Made by a program: the position numbers and the translations under genes. From the NCBI GenBank assembly GCA_947247005.1, contig OX365956.1:7832089-7896088 (forward strand): a DNA stretch of 64,000 nucleotides, given 5' to 3'. Below, piece by piece: positions 33,011-45,188 of this stretch; the stretch's first letter is position 1; each line of letters starts with the position of its first letter. This DNA comes from Spisula solida. Taxonomy: Eukaryota > Mollusca > Bivalvia > Venerida > Mactridae. A model generated the notes under the pieces. That model was not told where the DNA came from and searched no databases. It was given only the letters and a program-made list of their open reading frames with translations.

Positions 33011-33621
33011 TCCGCAGTCAAAAGTCGAAATCCCAGGTCCCTGCTGACCTAGTTAGGTAAACTGCGTTTACCAGGTGGGCCGCATTATCAAGTCTTAGAA
33101 GTTAGAAACATAGTTATGTGATGAATGTGCAGTGCTTTTGCTTTTTGATGATATAAGACGTCGAAGGGTACGCACATGAAGCTCTTAGACAAAAGTATGC
33201 CCTTTCTATGTTATATTTTACTAATAGAGCAACCAGACAAAAAAAACAAGATAAAAATTTCAAAGTTTTCAAAGAATTTTCAACAGTAGTCATTATTTGC
33301 AAAACGAACTCAATCAATGAAAGATCATAGGAATATCTTGAACATCTTGGGTACAAAGACCACTGCAGGATGGTTCACAGATGAAATCAAAAAGATAACT
33401 TGGTACCAAAACGGAAACACGTACAGAGAGTTAATTGCTAGTCGAAGATTTTTTAAAGTTTTTATCGCTTGTGCTGAATAGCTCCAGTCTGCACTACGAA
33501 CACATACAGTATGCTGTAAAACCAAATAGTTTGTACCATAATTATATAAGAATTGTTAACTGAATGTATACTGTTTTTCATATTGTGTTTTTTATTGAAA
33601 TAAACTATAAAAAGAGCAAAA
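33011..33621. other. Unassigned stretch
   Basis: AT-rich sequence carrying three overlapping minus-strand frames of 60-80 codons. All are rich in Phe, Ile and Tyr, as expected from translated AT-rich DNA, and none has a recognisable motif. Confidence 0.45.
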
Positions 33622-33917
33622 TCACATATTTTCGCGAGGTGCACATTTCACCAATTTGCTATTCTTAAATAAATCGCGAGTTTAAATGTTCGCGGTTTTT
33701 AATCAATTCAGAACCAAAGCTACTAACTGTTGCTATTCCACCTTTCTTTAAGTTCACGAACATTCAGTGCTAAGACTAAGGTCCACTTGGACCCCAATGC
33801 TATTCGGGTAGGTTGCCGCGGTAACATTTTGCTATTTTCGGGAACCTTTTGTAGAACTCCTCGAATTCGCGTAATAAGCAAAAAATTTATCAATCGCGAA
33901 ATTGTCTGATTTCACAG
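33622..33917. mobile_element. TTCGCG-rich element (family M6), copy with extra internal sequence
   Basis: Left side aaaatcacatattttcgcga and right side tcgcgaaattgtctgatttc followed by acagta. The middle (about 33770-33850) holds additional sequence, including the small palindrome ggtccacttggacc, which is absent from the 38-kb copy. Confidence 0.62.
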
Positions 33918-34555
33918 TATTTGCAATTTGATTTGAAAAGTTTCCAAGATTTTTCTGAAAATTTCATTCATAAAAAACAGGATGTGAAAAAGTTATTAAG
34001 ATTTGTATCTCAACATGACAATTAAAACCACCTGCGAGTGCGAGTGATAAATTTGGATACAAATTACAACATGCAACTTTAATCATTCCACTTAAAACAA
34101 GATCGCCGAAACAAACGGATTCGTTTGTAAGATTTTTTTTCAAAACACTCAAACTATTTATCGTTCAAATTAATGTGATAAATTACAGCAACGTGGGAGC
34201 TTTTCAATTCATACAGTCAGCATGCAGGTGATATTCTAAATATAAAAATATGTCATAGTAGGTAGTTTGCTGATTTTGGTATAAGATCGAATATTATTTC
34301 ACCCAGTGATCACAGAAATCGATATTTTCAATGATTTCTGAGATCATGAGCGAAATACGACTTGCAAGGTAGGTATAGGTTTTATTTCATACAGCTAAGA
34401 ATTATAAAGGACAGTATTACAAATATTAACCCCCCCCCACATGCAAGCATCGAAGTAATCATACAACAACAGCCATCTTGTTTAAAGAACGATCTCTCTC
34501 AAACAAATGTATCAGATCATGCATAAAGTTATAACACAATAAACAACACCCGCTC
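33918..34555. other. Unassigned stretch
   Basis: AT-rich unique DNA with a short C-run near 34431. The minus-strand frame at 33964-34152 has no family features. Confidence 0.45.
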
Positions 34556-34890
34556 TACAGCAACAACCTCTCTATAACAACAACCTCTCTTCAGCAACAA
34601 CCTCTCTACAGGAACACCCTCTCTACAGCAACACCCTCACTATGACAACAGCCTCTCTACAGCAACTGCCTCTCCGCAAAAACAACCTCTCTACAGCAAC
34701 TCTCTCTACAACACACTCTCTACAGCAACAACCTATCTACAGCAACAACAACACCCTCTCTACAACAACATCCCTCTACAGCAACACCCTCTCTACAACA
34801 ACATCCTCTCTATATCAACAACCTATTCACAGCAATGACCGCTCTACAGTAGCATTAACAACATACCCGTGACTCTTAAACAACAACCTC
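34556..34890 (+). repeat. Irregular tandem array of CTCTACAGCAACAAC units
   Basis: Units of roughly 18-20 bases (cctctctacagcaacaac and shortened forms) repeat about 17 times with heavy variation. The unit resembles the M3 MITE terminus (cctctccagagcaac). A right-end-like tgaaagggtgttgtct follows at about 34917. The frame at 34642-34872 is a repeat translation. Confidence 0.85.
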
Positions 34891-34989
34891 TTGTTTGCAA
34901 TCAAGTATACATGTTCTGAAAGGGTGTTGTCTATGAAATCTATACACCCTTTAATTTGCACAAAAAATAAATACATCTGTCAAGCTCAA

Positions 34990-36740
34990 TGAACTTTCAT
35001 ATTTTTGTCTTTAATAATTGCCTAGAAAAATCCAGAACACCGGGCGAGAAGAGGTAGAAACAGACACGGGTGTATGCATGTCAAAAATAACAGCAACAAA
35101 TATGCGAAAAAAACAACAAAAAATGTAACCTTGTTACATTTCTTGGTAATGAAGACAAATCGAGTTCATTTCAGACGAACATTTTTTCCACCAGGACAAA
35201 AAAATCACGTACAAACGGTAAAATAATCTTGATTGTTAGAAAGATTTTACTGTCAATAAAGGGCAGCCATTACGGTGTGAATTCTAGCTGATTGTGGGCC
35301 AAATGTCACTATATACAAGGTACCAACCTTGTTCAAGATTATTAAAGCTTTTTGCTGGCCGTAATTAAACCAAGCGTCTGTTTGATTAGGATCACATGTA
35401 TTGTCCACCAGAGGTCGCTAACCTTAACAGTTAACAATTAACATTTGAGGGCTGTGTCGACAGTAATCTCTTGTTGATCGGCTAATAATTGACCAAACAC
35501 CAGATGTTTACATATGTAAATGGAGAATTGAGTTGACCAATGAAATGATAATGGTTAGGATGCAGTCCATGAGAACTGACAAGGTGAATCAGGGGACGTA
35601 TAGACACATTTCCTGTTTACATACCTGGGTATTGATATGCCAAGTAATTACATCCAGCGGATTATTGATCAATTACTACTTTTGTAGTTCATTCAACCAA
35701 TAGATTACTGTATGGCACGTTGCATATAAATGGCTACCAATCGTAAAAGCTCGGCCATTTCCGTTTGTCTCCGGTAAATATACCTCGTGTACAGGTTCTA
35801 GGATACACCAATGCAATGCATACAGACCGAGGTGATCGGAATGGAATGGTTACGTCACACTGAAATGTGTCTATATAACTGAAACATTGTTGAGTAACGG
35901 CGTTAAAACCAGATTACACAAACTTCATAACCTCTAGACCACAGCTACCCACCTAACATCCTTTTCACATTCTACAGTAATCCGAACACACCCTACACAA
36001 AAAATATGTTCGTACCTAAGACATTTCCCTGTAAGCCTAGCAGCTTGCGTGGCTTTATTATTTTATTCACGCTTGTCAAATCTGATGTTTTTTACACACT
36101 GAAAATGTCTGGTATTAGAAGAATGTATATTAGAGAGTTGTGAATAAAAAAGAGTATAAAATAAGTTTAATCCGATCGTATTTTATTCACATCAATGACA
36201 GACAGTAAGATTACGATCTCCGTTTATATTCTGATCCCTCATTAATGGTCTGATGTCTGGTGCGGTATGTGAACTTAGTAATAATGCAATTACAAACAAA
36301 AAAAGGCCGTTCGTAATCACACGCAAGGATTGTGCGAAATTATTTACGTGATATAGTGCAACCAGGATAATGTGATGTTTGCAAACATGAATCGGTTTGG
36401 TCAACTGTAGAAAAATTGGTTTTACAAATTACAAAAAAAACAGATATCCTAATTACATCAAATATTGGCCTCAATACGATATGAGTAAGTAAGTTCTTGG
36501 TTGAAGACAAAATCTGTTTGACATGTCCAGAATGATTGGCACACATGACGTATACATGGTATAATTTGTATGGAATTCGTATGCCTAAACGTTCTCCTAC
36601 CCTATGGGCAATAGACATTTACCTGCTTGCGATTTTGGCATAATATGTAAAGTATCTAGGTGTGTCTACCCCTCCCACTGCCGCCCTCTCCGCAGTAGAG
36701 CATACTGTTTAATAGGGACATAAGCCGTTCATGTCGAGCA
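34990..36740. other. Mostly unassigned; short shared motif at 35740-35776
   Basis: AT-rich sequence without tandem arrays. At 35740-35776 a motif (agctcggccatttccgtttg, then tctccggta) recurs in reverse complement at 47443-47480. Downstream words such as gaggtgatcggaatg are also shared, so both are probably members of an uncharacterised dispersed repeat. The minus-strand frames at 36192-36618 have no recognisable domain. Confidence 0.4.
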
Positions 36741-36744
36741 TATC

Positions 36745-36882
36745 CTTTATTTGCCAGTCAGTTTTCTGCTGAAATATGGCAGGCATATGAGTGCCTCCAC
36801 CCGTACTTCAAGTCGGATTGAACACGGGTCGCCAGATTAGAAGGCTGGGGCGCTAACCATTGAGCTACGGATACGAATAGCT
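36745..36882 (-). mobile_element. SINE family C, copy (minus strand)
   Basis: Minus strand: gtagctcaatggttagcgcc, then tctaatctggcgacccgtgt, gggtggaggcactcatatgc and actgactggcaaataaagg. The same order occurs at 46095-46235 on the plus strand. The head is tRNA-like with a weak B box (gtgttcaatccg). Confidence 0.78.
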
Positions 36883-37315
36883 GCGATATTTGTGTATCGT
36901 AATATTTGACTCAGTGTCAGTATATTGTAATATCTGATTAGTAAAATACATTGAAATGCAGATCCATTTGGGAGCAGCTCAGTTTGACTTTTGGAAACAT
37001 TTTCCTCTCAGATAGGTAACACAGGTCAGTGAGAGGTTTTTGCTCAATTGAAGGTCGCTTTTCTGACTGGGATGCATTCGTGTGATACAGAAGACCTTTA
37101 ATAATTTGAACCAATATAATGGGATTCGAACATACACTCACTGAACAACGCCATCGGATTGCAATGTGATCGAATTACGAACGCAACAACCCACACAAAC
37201 GTAAAACAATTTAAGTTAATGTAGTGACGTTATACGCACAATGTTGCGACTATATAAATGTGACAACATCAGTACTCGGTTGCTGTGGATAACAACACTC
37301 ACTCAACTCAACAGA
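36883..37315. other. Unassigned stretch
   Basis: Unique AT-rich DNA before the pentamer array. A minus-strand frame at 36938-37141 is unrecognised. Confidence 0.45.
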
Positions 37316-37551
37316 AGTTCTGTTCTGTTCTGTTCTGTTCTGTTCTGTTCTGTTCTGTTCTGTCCTGTCCTGTCCTGTCCTGTCCTGCCCTGCCCTGCCC
37401 TGCCCTGCCCTGCCCTGCCCTGCCCTGCCCTGCCCTGCCCTGCCCTGCCCTGCCCTGCCCTGCCCTGCCCTGCCCTGCCCTGCCCTGCCCTGCCCTGCCC
37501 TGCCCTGCCCTGCCCTGCCCTGCCCTGCCCTGCCCTGCCCTGCCCTGCCCT
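37316..37551 (+). repeat. Three-block pentamer microsatellite: TGTTC, then TGTCC, then TGCCC
   Basis: About 8-9 units of TGTTC are followed by 5 of TGTCC and 33 of TGCCC (37386-37550), with sharp borders and no mixing. The G-rich strand has 33 GGGCA units, so many G-triplets are separated by two bases. The open frames through it are artefacts. Confidence 0.97.
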
Positions 37552-37977
37552 GTTACAGTATCTTGTAAGAAAGTTATTTAGTAACTACACTACCCGGGTA
37601 AATGTATTTTATAATACTCGTTTTATCATATCATCATTTCCCTTTAGTATATAATTATTTGCATAATCCAACCATTGATGATTCAATTAAACGTTTGATC
37701 TACTGAGTTAATTGATTACGCATACATTTTAGCGTATGCTTTTTACTTTATAGTCACCCCTTAATTGACTGAGTGTTCAGGGTCGTTGAAGAAGTACTAA
37801 ATGATTGAAAACACGTGTCTTTACATTCATTTCATAGTATACATTCATTTAATGTTTTGACACATTCTCTACAATGTTGTGGACCAAACAAAACGAAATA
37901 TTTATACAAGAAAACACTTAAGGAATACCATTATAGTGACGTGACGTTTGTTATACAATAATAACTACTGTAAAATC
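37552..37977. other. Unassigned stretch
   Basis: AT-rich unique sequence between the pentamer array and the next element. Confidence 0.45.
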
Positions 37978-38183
37978 ATTAGTTTTCGCGAGGTAAAATT
38001 TTCGCGAATGCGTTTTCTTAAATAGTTCGCGAATATATAATGAATATTCGCGTTTAAAAAATCTAAATTATTTCCTGTTGTTTTACCGCCGTTGTTGAAG
38101 TTAAAGATGATACAATTTTGCGAACTAACGATTTCGCGAATATAGCGAAAATTTATTCGTCGCGAAAATTTCTGACTTTACAG
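37978..38183. mobile_element. TTCGCG-rich inverted-repeat element (family M6), best copy
   Basis: Left end ctgtaaaatcattagttttc followed by gcgagg; right end cgcgaaaatttctgacttta followed by cag. The left flank is ta and the right flank is tg, so a TA duplication would have decayed. The centre carries ttgttttaccgccgttgttg. The frequent TTCGCG/CGCGAA words make the whole unit partly palindromic. Confidence 0.78.
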
Positions 38184-38439
38184 TGCATTAAAAAACTACG
38201 CATACATTGTGTAGACTCCATACCATGTACTCGGGGAAACAAATTATCGGATTAGCTAATTACCGTGTGTTACCCTTGTCACGGCATCACAAAATTATCA
38301 TCAGAGTTGTTGTAATTGTTGTTTTAGTTTTATGGTATACCTAAACGGAAGATAATGGCTGTTTTGTCCCAGTGTCAATGTCATTAACATTATCATCGAC
38401 ATCATCCTGTAGTAACAGTGGAGACTGACTCACGGCAGG

Positions 38440-38690
38440 TGCCAGGCTAGCTCAGTTGGCAGAGCTACGGACTAGTAGTACCGGGGGTCGAGTGTGTACT
38501 TTTTCCTCCTTGTTTACTTTAATGGTGGCAGCGGTGACGGTCCCAGATACCTCAGGACTCGGTGATGACTTTAATCCTCACCAGCAGCACCATATTAATC
38601 ATACTTGAAGACGGAGTTGTCCGAAACATGTTTTTGTGATGCAATAGAAACAAATTTCAAAAGTTGTGACTGATTTTAATGAATATTGAA
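38440..38690 (+). mobile_element. tRNA-derived SINE-like copy (family E)
   Basis: ggctagctcagttggcagag is a classical A-box-like tRNA start, and gggggtcgagtgtgtac stands where the T arm should be. The following text (acttgaagacggagttgtcc, gaaacatgtttttgtg) resembles SINE bodies in other animals. There is only one copy in the window, so the family call is weak. Confidence 0.5.
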
Positions 38691-38731
38691 AACGGACGTA
38701 TATCGAATGATTGGCATATAAGTAGCTCATT

Positions 38732-38910
38732 CAGTACAACCTCTCTAAAGCAACACCCGTTGGTTACACATAGTTTGACTGATGTACAGACGTTGCTATG
38801 GAGATGTTGAATTAAAAGTAAATGGTGTTACTTCTAACTAGATCAAAATTATAAAGATGCTAAATAGAGGTTGTTGCTCTAGCGAAGGCTGCTCTGGAGA
38901 AGTTGCACTG
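38732..38910. mobile_element. MITE family M3, single short copy
   Basis: Left end cagtacaacctctctaaagc followed by aac; right end gctgctctggagaagttgca followed by ctg, with the internal words gaggttgttgctctagcg. This simple copy shows what the termini of the 14.7-kb and 59-kb satellites look like in a normal MITE. Confidence 0.78.
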
Positions 38911-39202
38911 TAATTTGCTTCATGATAATGTGTCACAAAATGTTGAATAGAATGGAATGGAGCTGTACTTATAGAGCATAACAATTATATTGGCATTGAA
39001 TACAATATTTACCAGATCAAATAAAGTATAGTGAATATAATAGTATAGAAGAAAAACAAACTGTTTGTAATTAATTATAATGTGTCAGCACTTTTTTGAA
39101 AAATATATCAATTCGTATAGCGGACAGTAATGGTACTAACTGTAATATAGATCGAAGTAAATAATCTATAATCAGTTTATACAATCTTAACCTATTAAGT
39201 AC

Positions 39203-39437
39203 TCAAAAATCATATATTTTCGCGGGGAATTAATTTTCGCTGTACTTATATTCGCGAATTCGATACGTTCTCTCCAAAAATTATGTTCGTGAATTAAAAC
39301 AACGGCAGTAAAATACAGAAAAACATTTTCTTTGTAAAGTTTAAAAACCGCGAACGTTTAAACGCGCGATATTCTTCAGAAAAAAAATCGCGCCCTGAAA
39401 TTTCGACGTCGCGAAAATAAACATAATGACTTTACAG
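39203..39437. mobile_element. TTCGCG-rich element (family M6), copy
   Basis: Left aaaaatcatatattttcgcg, right gacgtcgcgaaaataaacat followed by a gactttacag end. Contains ttcgcgaattcg and the accgcgaacg words of the family. Confidence 0.7.
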
Positions 39438-39866
39438 TATATAGCGAATAGAGACGGCAATCTGGTTGTTATACCGTGATTGATGATTGAAAAGAATTCA
39501 CAGGAATGTACAGAAATAAATTCTTAATTCGCTCAATGTTTCCAGTCTTAGTTGATAATTCACTCAGCTACTAGCCTACTAAGTCTAAAACGTCTGGTAC
39601 AAATCAAAGTACTGGTGATACAGTCCGTAGCAGGTGGCAAATTGATCAATAAAACAAACCATTTGTTAATAAACATAAATCATTCACTGATTTGTTGAAA
39701 GCTAATCGCCATGATGATGCTCACTGCACGGAATATCTCGTGCTTATCTCAGCAAGCATGTAGTTTAGTAATCAGAATTGCCTGTCCCTAAATAATACTG
39801 GAATATTTTTACCATGTACTACACAGCATTTAAACCTTACCACTGTATGAATTATTCTGGATACTA

Positions 39867-40034
39867 TACAATTCAACTTGTATGACTTATTGCCAGTAAA
39901 AGCATCTGTGATTTCCGATAACTGTATGACTTTTACAATTCAACTTGTATGACTTATTGCGAGTAAAAGCATCTGTGATTTCCGATAACGGTATGACTTA
40001 TAAAATTCAACGTGTATGACTTATTGCGATAACC
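39867..40034 (+). repeat. Tandem repeat, about 68-base unit, 2.5 copies
   Basis: The unit acaattcaacttgtatgact followed by tattgcgagtaaaagcatctgtg and a gatttccgataac end is present twice almost unchanged, with a third partial copy. Confidence 0.88.
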
Positions 40035-41313
40035 GGAAGTTAACTCGTTTATTCACTGTAAAAATGGTAACATTGACGCAGCTTTAAAAAACCAATGAAG
40101 TGATAGAAATTGAGGAACTATAACAAATAAATTTCTTTTTAAAAAAGCACCGCAAATCACGTGACAGGTTATATCGTATCACGTGACGGGTGGCAACAAC
40201 CTGTGTTTTTTATCGACTGAAAACTCTATGAAATGAATAAATATAAAACGTTTCTCAATCACCTGATTTTTTCGTTGATTAGAGGAATGTAATAAATTCT
40301 GACATATTTTATGTAATGTTTGTGTGAGTTTCTATAAAATCAATCTTACTTAATAATGATAAATCGTTTTCGAAACGCTTCATTTAGATTGATCAAAACC
40401 GCGAAACATCCGTATTGTAAAATCATTAGCGTTCGCGGGTATTCCATTTCTTGGACTTTGGTCAATAGTGATCGTTCGTTATGTATGCAAATGTATATGA
40501 TGTAACTCTAGGAGAAAAAGCTCTTTCTATGCGTATTTGAAGTCGATTAATTTTGGTGGTTTAATTTCGGGGTCGAGTTAATGCTCGACATCAGGTACCC
40601 TATAATGTATTATAGGTCCAACTTGTACATTAAAGGGTCCTTGTCGACATCAACAAAAACATAATACGTCGGGAATAGTGATTACTTTATGTTATTGTGT
40701 TTTTTACAGTTTAATTAACAAAAAAAAACGACATCAAATTTGGTTAAAATGAGAAATAAAATTCAAATAATGAATGAGTTACATATAAGATTTTTATGTT
40801 AGATCATTATAGAGATCCGTTCAGGTGGAAACATTGTTTAAATCCATCAGAAATGGACGTGAAACATTTTTTCTATGTCGTTTAAAAGAATCATGCAATT
40901 CAATGTTTTTCTAGAAGTTTTTTAGGACGGATATTACATGTTTAAAACTTCGAAAAGTTTTGACGGAACATCAATGAAAATAAATTGCATTTTGAATTTG
41001 TAAGCAAATGTATTATATTGTTGGTAAATGAACCATTTAAGAGCACAATTATACCTATATTGATGTAACATAAAGTGTAGAAGGGAAACTTGATAACGGC
41101 GGGGAAATGGCTTTATTGTGTCGGTATACGAGATTATGCTTTTGATGTTTTCAAACAAATGGCTGTTGTGTACTGAATTAAATAGGTAAAACGACTCATA
41201 TTATATCGACATTTATTAAAATAAATTGAAATTTAATTGAACACTCGTATTTCACAGTTGAAGTTTCTTTTGTTCAGTTATCGGCAGCAATGTTTTTTAT
41301 ATACTGAAATAAT
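40035..41313. other. Unassigned AT-rich stretch
   Basis: Contains two close cacgtgac words (about 40157 and 40179) and an M6-like end, ttgtaaaatcattagcgttc, near 40413. There is no element boundary or credible frame. Confidence 0.45.
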
Positions 41314-41502
41314 TATACTCAACAAAAAACGAAAGTGCCTATCATTATAAATCATATTTGCAGCAGTCGAGTCACGTTTACCATCTAGTTGAGTTGGGCA
41401 TTGCTTGTGGTCTGCGAGTTTTTTTTCTGCAGTTTCTGTTCAATGTTGCCTTTCATGTCAGACTTTTTTCCGATTACAACTTTTTATTTTTTGCTGAGTA
41501 TA
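41314..41502. mobile_element. MITE with ATACTCAACAAAAAA-type ends
   Basis: Left end tatactcaacaaaaaacgaa and right end ttttttgctgagtata are imperfect inverted repeats over about 20 bases, around 190 bases apart. Ends of this style (tactcaacaaaaa) are common in small animal DNA transposons. The superfamily is not assigned. Confidence 0.68.
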
Positions 41503-42547
41503 GTAAACCTGACATAACAAACCAACGCACCTGACGCTCTGTTAAAATCTTTATACAAGTGTCGTTTTTCACGATTTTGATTTTCCTATATGAATCATAA
41601 CGAAAAAAACATTTTGCTGCAAACTTGTTGTTTTTCGTTAGTGATAAAATTTCTATCGTTTCTTATGGATGAAATCAACCACAGAATTAAATGTCCGCGA
41701 TTAATTCGCCCCGAGTTAAACAACTAGCTTAAAAGACTATGTTAAATTTATTTTAAGACGGTGAAAGTGTGATCACCATATTTGCCATTAATTTACCATC
41801 AACCGCAAAATCGAATACTCATAAAAACAATTACATGTATCTACAATAAAATATTAAAGTTTACGGATCCAAGTACTCACGGTTAAATCAAATTTAATTT
41901 ACAAGATTTAAGATTATTCAAATCGCGATAAATAAAACAATTACTCTACGAAATCGAATGAGTTAAATGGGTATATTTGAGCGGAAAACTAAAATTTAAA
42001 AGATAAAAAATCATTAAAGCGACTGTTTATTTATATTGCATCAATTACTGTCACTGTTAGCATACTGTATTATACCAGGCAGTACCCGGCGCTTCCTTTT
42101 ACCTACATCTCGGGGTGCAGGTGCGTTTTTGTTAAATGCATTTTATTACAAACAATGTGCAAAAAATGCAATTTGTATCTTTAATGCAATCGCTAGTTTT
42201 GAGACATGACAACAATATACTGCTAGTGCAACTATTTTTAAGTTGTCATTCATAAAAACTCAACGGCACGATTCATATGTCAATGAGTTAAATGGTTTTG
42301 ATATCGGATGCTACAGCTGGTCTTCCCATACAAACAGGCTAATCTTATTTCAATAAGTTATTTTGAAGTTGTTGAGACACACTATTGTACCAAACGAATT
42401 AATAAAAACAATTAAGTGGAACACATTGCTTCAGTCATCATATTTTAAAGTACTAGACATTATACTACATGCATATGGACGTATCGATTTTATACAATTT
42501 GTGTAGTACATCTTTTTGTTTTTGTAAAATATTTATTATAAAATACT
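41503..42547. other. Unassigned AT-rich stretch
   Basis: No frame, array or terminal repeat stands out. A small GC-rich patch lies at 42085-42125. Confidence 0.45.
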
Positions 42548-42825
42548 GTAACGGACAGACAATGTAAAGTCACACAGATACGGAGGCAGCGCCTAGCCAC
42601 CCGAGCAAGGGTCAGACATAGATCTTACCATCCATATCCCCAAAACGGATATTCCAAGCAAGCATATATATACTCATCCCACTATGAATTACATAATGTG
42701 GAGTTTGAATTTCGTGAATAATTAACCATAAAGGGAGGTAATTATGAATGATAACTACACTGAAGTGGCAGTTTTGTTTTAAACTTGTCCGTTGTGAACC
42801 CAGAACGTTGAAAATACTCATTTTT
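42548..42825 (-). repeat. Dispersed SINE-like family F, copy 1
   Basis: Shares ggaggcagcgcctagccacc, ggtcagacatagatc, ccatatccccaaaacgga and gaatgataactacactgaa with 52079-52310; a more diverged copy is at 61935-62105. On the minus strand the 52-kb copy ends gcgcgctatatagatatta, a tail like that of the element at 8468-8780. No tRNA boxes are visible. Confidence 0.72.
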
Positions 42826-44509
42826 ACCGGTCAACCTACAAGATTTCGGCAATGATCAAAGTATAAAATGCAATCTCTCGCTTAATATTTCACCGATTTT
42901 GATGCGGTTTTTACCAACGAACCACAAAATCATTCACGTCTATGAATATGTATAGTTGCTAAACACCGTTAGCCAAATATTCAGGATGATATTTGATTTT
43001 TGGTTTTATCTTACTAACTACACGACTTTTGAAATTTGACTTATACCTTTGATGCTTTGCATCTATGTTTTTCTTGTACTAATCACAAATGTACTCAAAT
43101 TGTAAAAAAATAAAGAATTGTCTCAAGCGCATGTAGTATAGTCTTGATTTATACAAAATCGCAAGTTTAAGCTATAATTTCTTATTGAAATGTTTTGGAA
43201 GATTTTGGCCTATTTCAGTAATAAAAAATAGCAACACAAGTCATGGTGATCTAAGGTGAAGACTTTGTTACAACGATATATACATGTGTACCATGATTAT
43301 AACAGTAACAACGTTTGAGACAATTCAATATAGGAACAAGGGTTATTCCAACTCAAATTCAAGAGTTTGCTTAAATCAAGGGACTGAGATAAAATGCAGG
43401 AACTTTTCACTGATGTTGGCTAGATCTACTGTAGATTTACCTTTTACTGCCAATTAGAAAAAAGCAGAGGTTTTTTATTTATAGTCAATTAAAATTAAAA
43501 CATTGTATTTCATAAGTTAGCAGTTTTTAGTTTACTTATAATACATACTGTTACGACCAACCAAAATAGAAACCAGTTTTCAAGATTCCAAAATCATTAT
43601 TCGTTACAAATATCATTATTTAGACGAAACTGTATATCAAAAAAATGAAAAATGTATAAAAAAAGTATTATTATAATTGTAACACGCAGTCCGCCGTGTA
43701 CTTCAATTTCTCCTGTCGGTTGGTTGATCAAGCACGGAAAGATGGCGATCGTTTTTTGGGGTTTACCAAAGCAATAAAATATAATTAACATGGCTATTTT
43801 ATCATTTTATAACATAATATACAACCTTTTACGAGGCCATTCCATCCACAATATAGACGTGAAAATAATTGGAACTTAAACTTTTTCAGACCGTTCCCGC
43901 TATTTTATTGATAAATTCACAAATTGAGGCGTATTATGGAAAATATCTAACAGCGGGTGCTCGCTTTACGTACATGATAAATACACTGCTTTCATCTGAG
44001 TTTTACACGAATCCATTTAAGCTTAACCACTTTAAAAATATATAAAACTTCATGCGCTTATTTGCGATTATTTCCGCTTTTACGACATCTAAAGCATTTA
44101 GTAAAGTAGTACAAATGTACCGAATCAAAATACGTTGGTTAACAGTTGTATCAGGTTTGATGAATGAAATAAACATTGAGCTGTGGTCGGTGACTTAAAG
44201 TGTATATATACAGCCATATCTGTGTTCTTGACCGCATATGCCCCACTGGTAACTGTATCATTAATTAAGAATTAAAAAATATATACGTATTTGTTATATA
44301 AGATAACATACAATTTATAAAAAAAAATTTTTTTACTATTTATTAATGATATAGTTACATGTGGTGCACAAATACCAATCTTCAGACAAAAACGACCATG
44401 TTTTCCAAAGTTCTCTCCCTGTTTTATCGATGACTATAACTCATTTAATCAGGTCAGTCACTTGTTTACCTAACATGATATCTTTTTATAAACATTGTAA
44501 TTTCTTTTA
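42826..44509. other. Unassigned AT-rich stretch
   Basis: No coding-like frame, tandem array or clear inverted repeat. At about 43430-43630 there are diffuse resemblances to pogo-like MITEs (gttacgaccaaccaaaatag), too weak to delimit. Confidence 0.45.
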
Positions 44510-44699
44510 TTAATGTCTTATTTCAGTAGACAGTATATACATGTAATATGCATTAGTATGTTGCTTAGCGAATAAAGTATTGGTTTTCACCACAAGTAAA
44601 TGTATAATTAATAAAGAGTAAACAAAACAATTTTTTTTTATAAAATTTATAATATCTAAGATAGCACCCATTTTATCCACAGTATAAAATACCAGAATT

Positions 44700-45185
44700 G
44701 GTTTGCACCTATAGTGGATATCGAACCCATACTGTACGACGTCATACGGTCGGATCAACACGGTGGTTCGTCACGGTTAGCCCGAATCGACTAAGAAGTT
44801 CACGATGTCTCTAAGGTTCATACAACGGGACAAACCGGGGGTGCTAAACCGGCACAAGGTCTGCTGTCAGCTCAGAACCGGGATACACCGTGGATACAGC
44901 GGGATAAACCGTACTGAGACCGGGATGCAACATCGCGGTAGAGCCCCGGTTGTAATCCAGTTTTGACTCCATATTTCGATTCTGTTGAAATCTTGACCAT
45001 TCCTCCCGGTAGCTACTGATGACTCCACGGGGCTTTAAACATTTTTAAACAACCGGCCTCTTTTGCTAGTTTGACAATAGTATCACGGTTCGCCACGGTT
45101 CGTCTTGCCGATCCAATGTTGTTACGGTTGTACGACGGTTCACTGAACCGGGTATACCGAGTAAGATTCGGCTCATGCCGTTAAA
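44700..45185. other. GC-richer block with CCGG/ACGG-rich words
   Basis: Base composition shifts toward GC compared with both sides. Words such as aaccggg, cacggttcg, gggataaaccg and cggttcactgaaccggg recur with partial symmetry, suggesting an old inserted element. Possible ends are cacggttagcccgaatc and gattcggctcatgccg, but they pair poorly. A B-box-like gggttcgatatcc sits on the minus strand at about 44715. Confidence 0.35.
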
Positions 45186-45188
45186 CCT

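Noticed and set aside
37241..37654. 137-codon and 98-codon plus-strand frames of Pro-Cys-Pro-Ala-Leu repeats
   Set aside because: They result from the TGCCC pentamer array.
40150..40190. Paired cacgtgac words as a regulatory module
   Set aside because: The same word appears at several unrelated places (47502, 49912, 50752, 63700), so no special meaning can be given to this pair.
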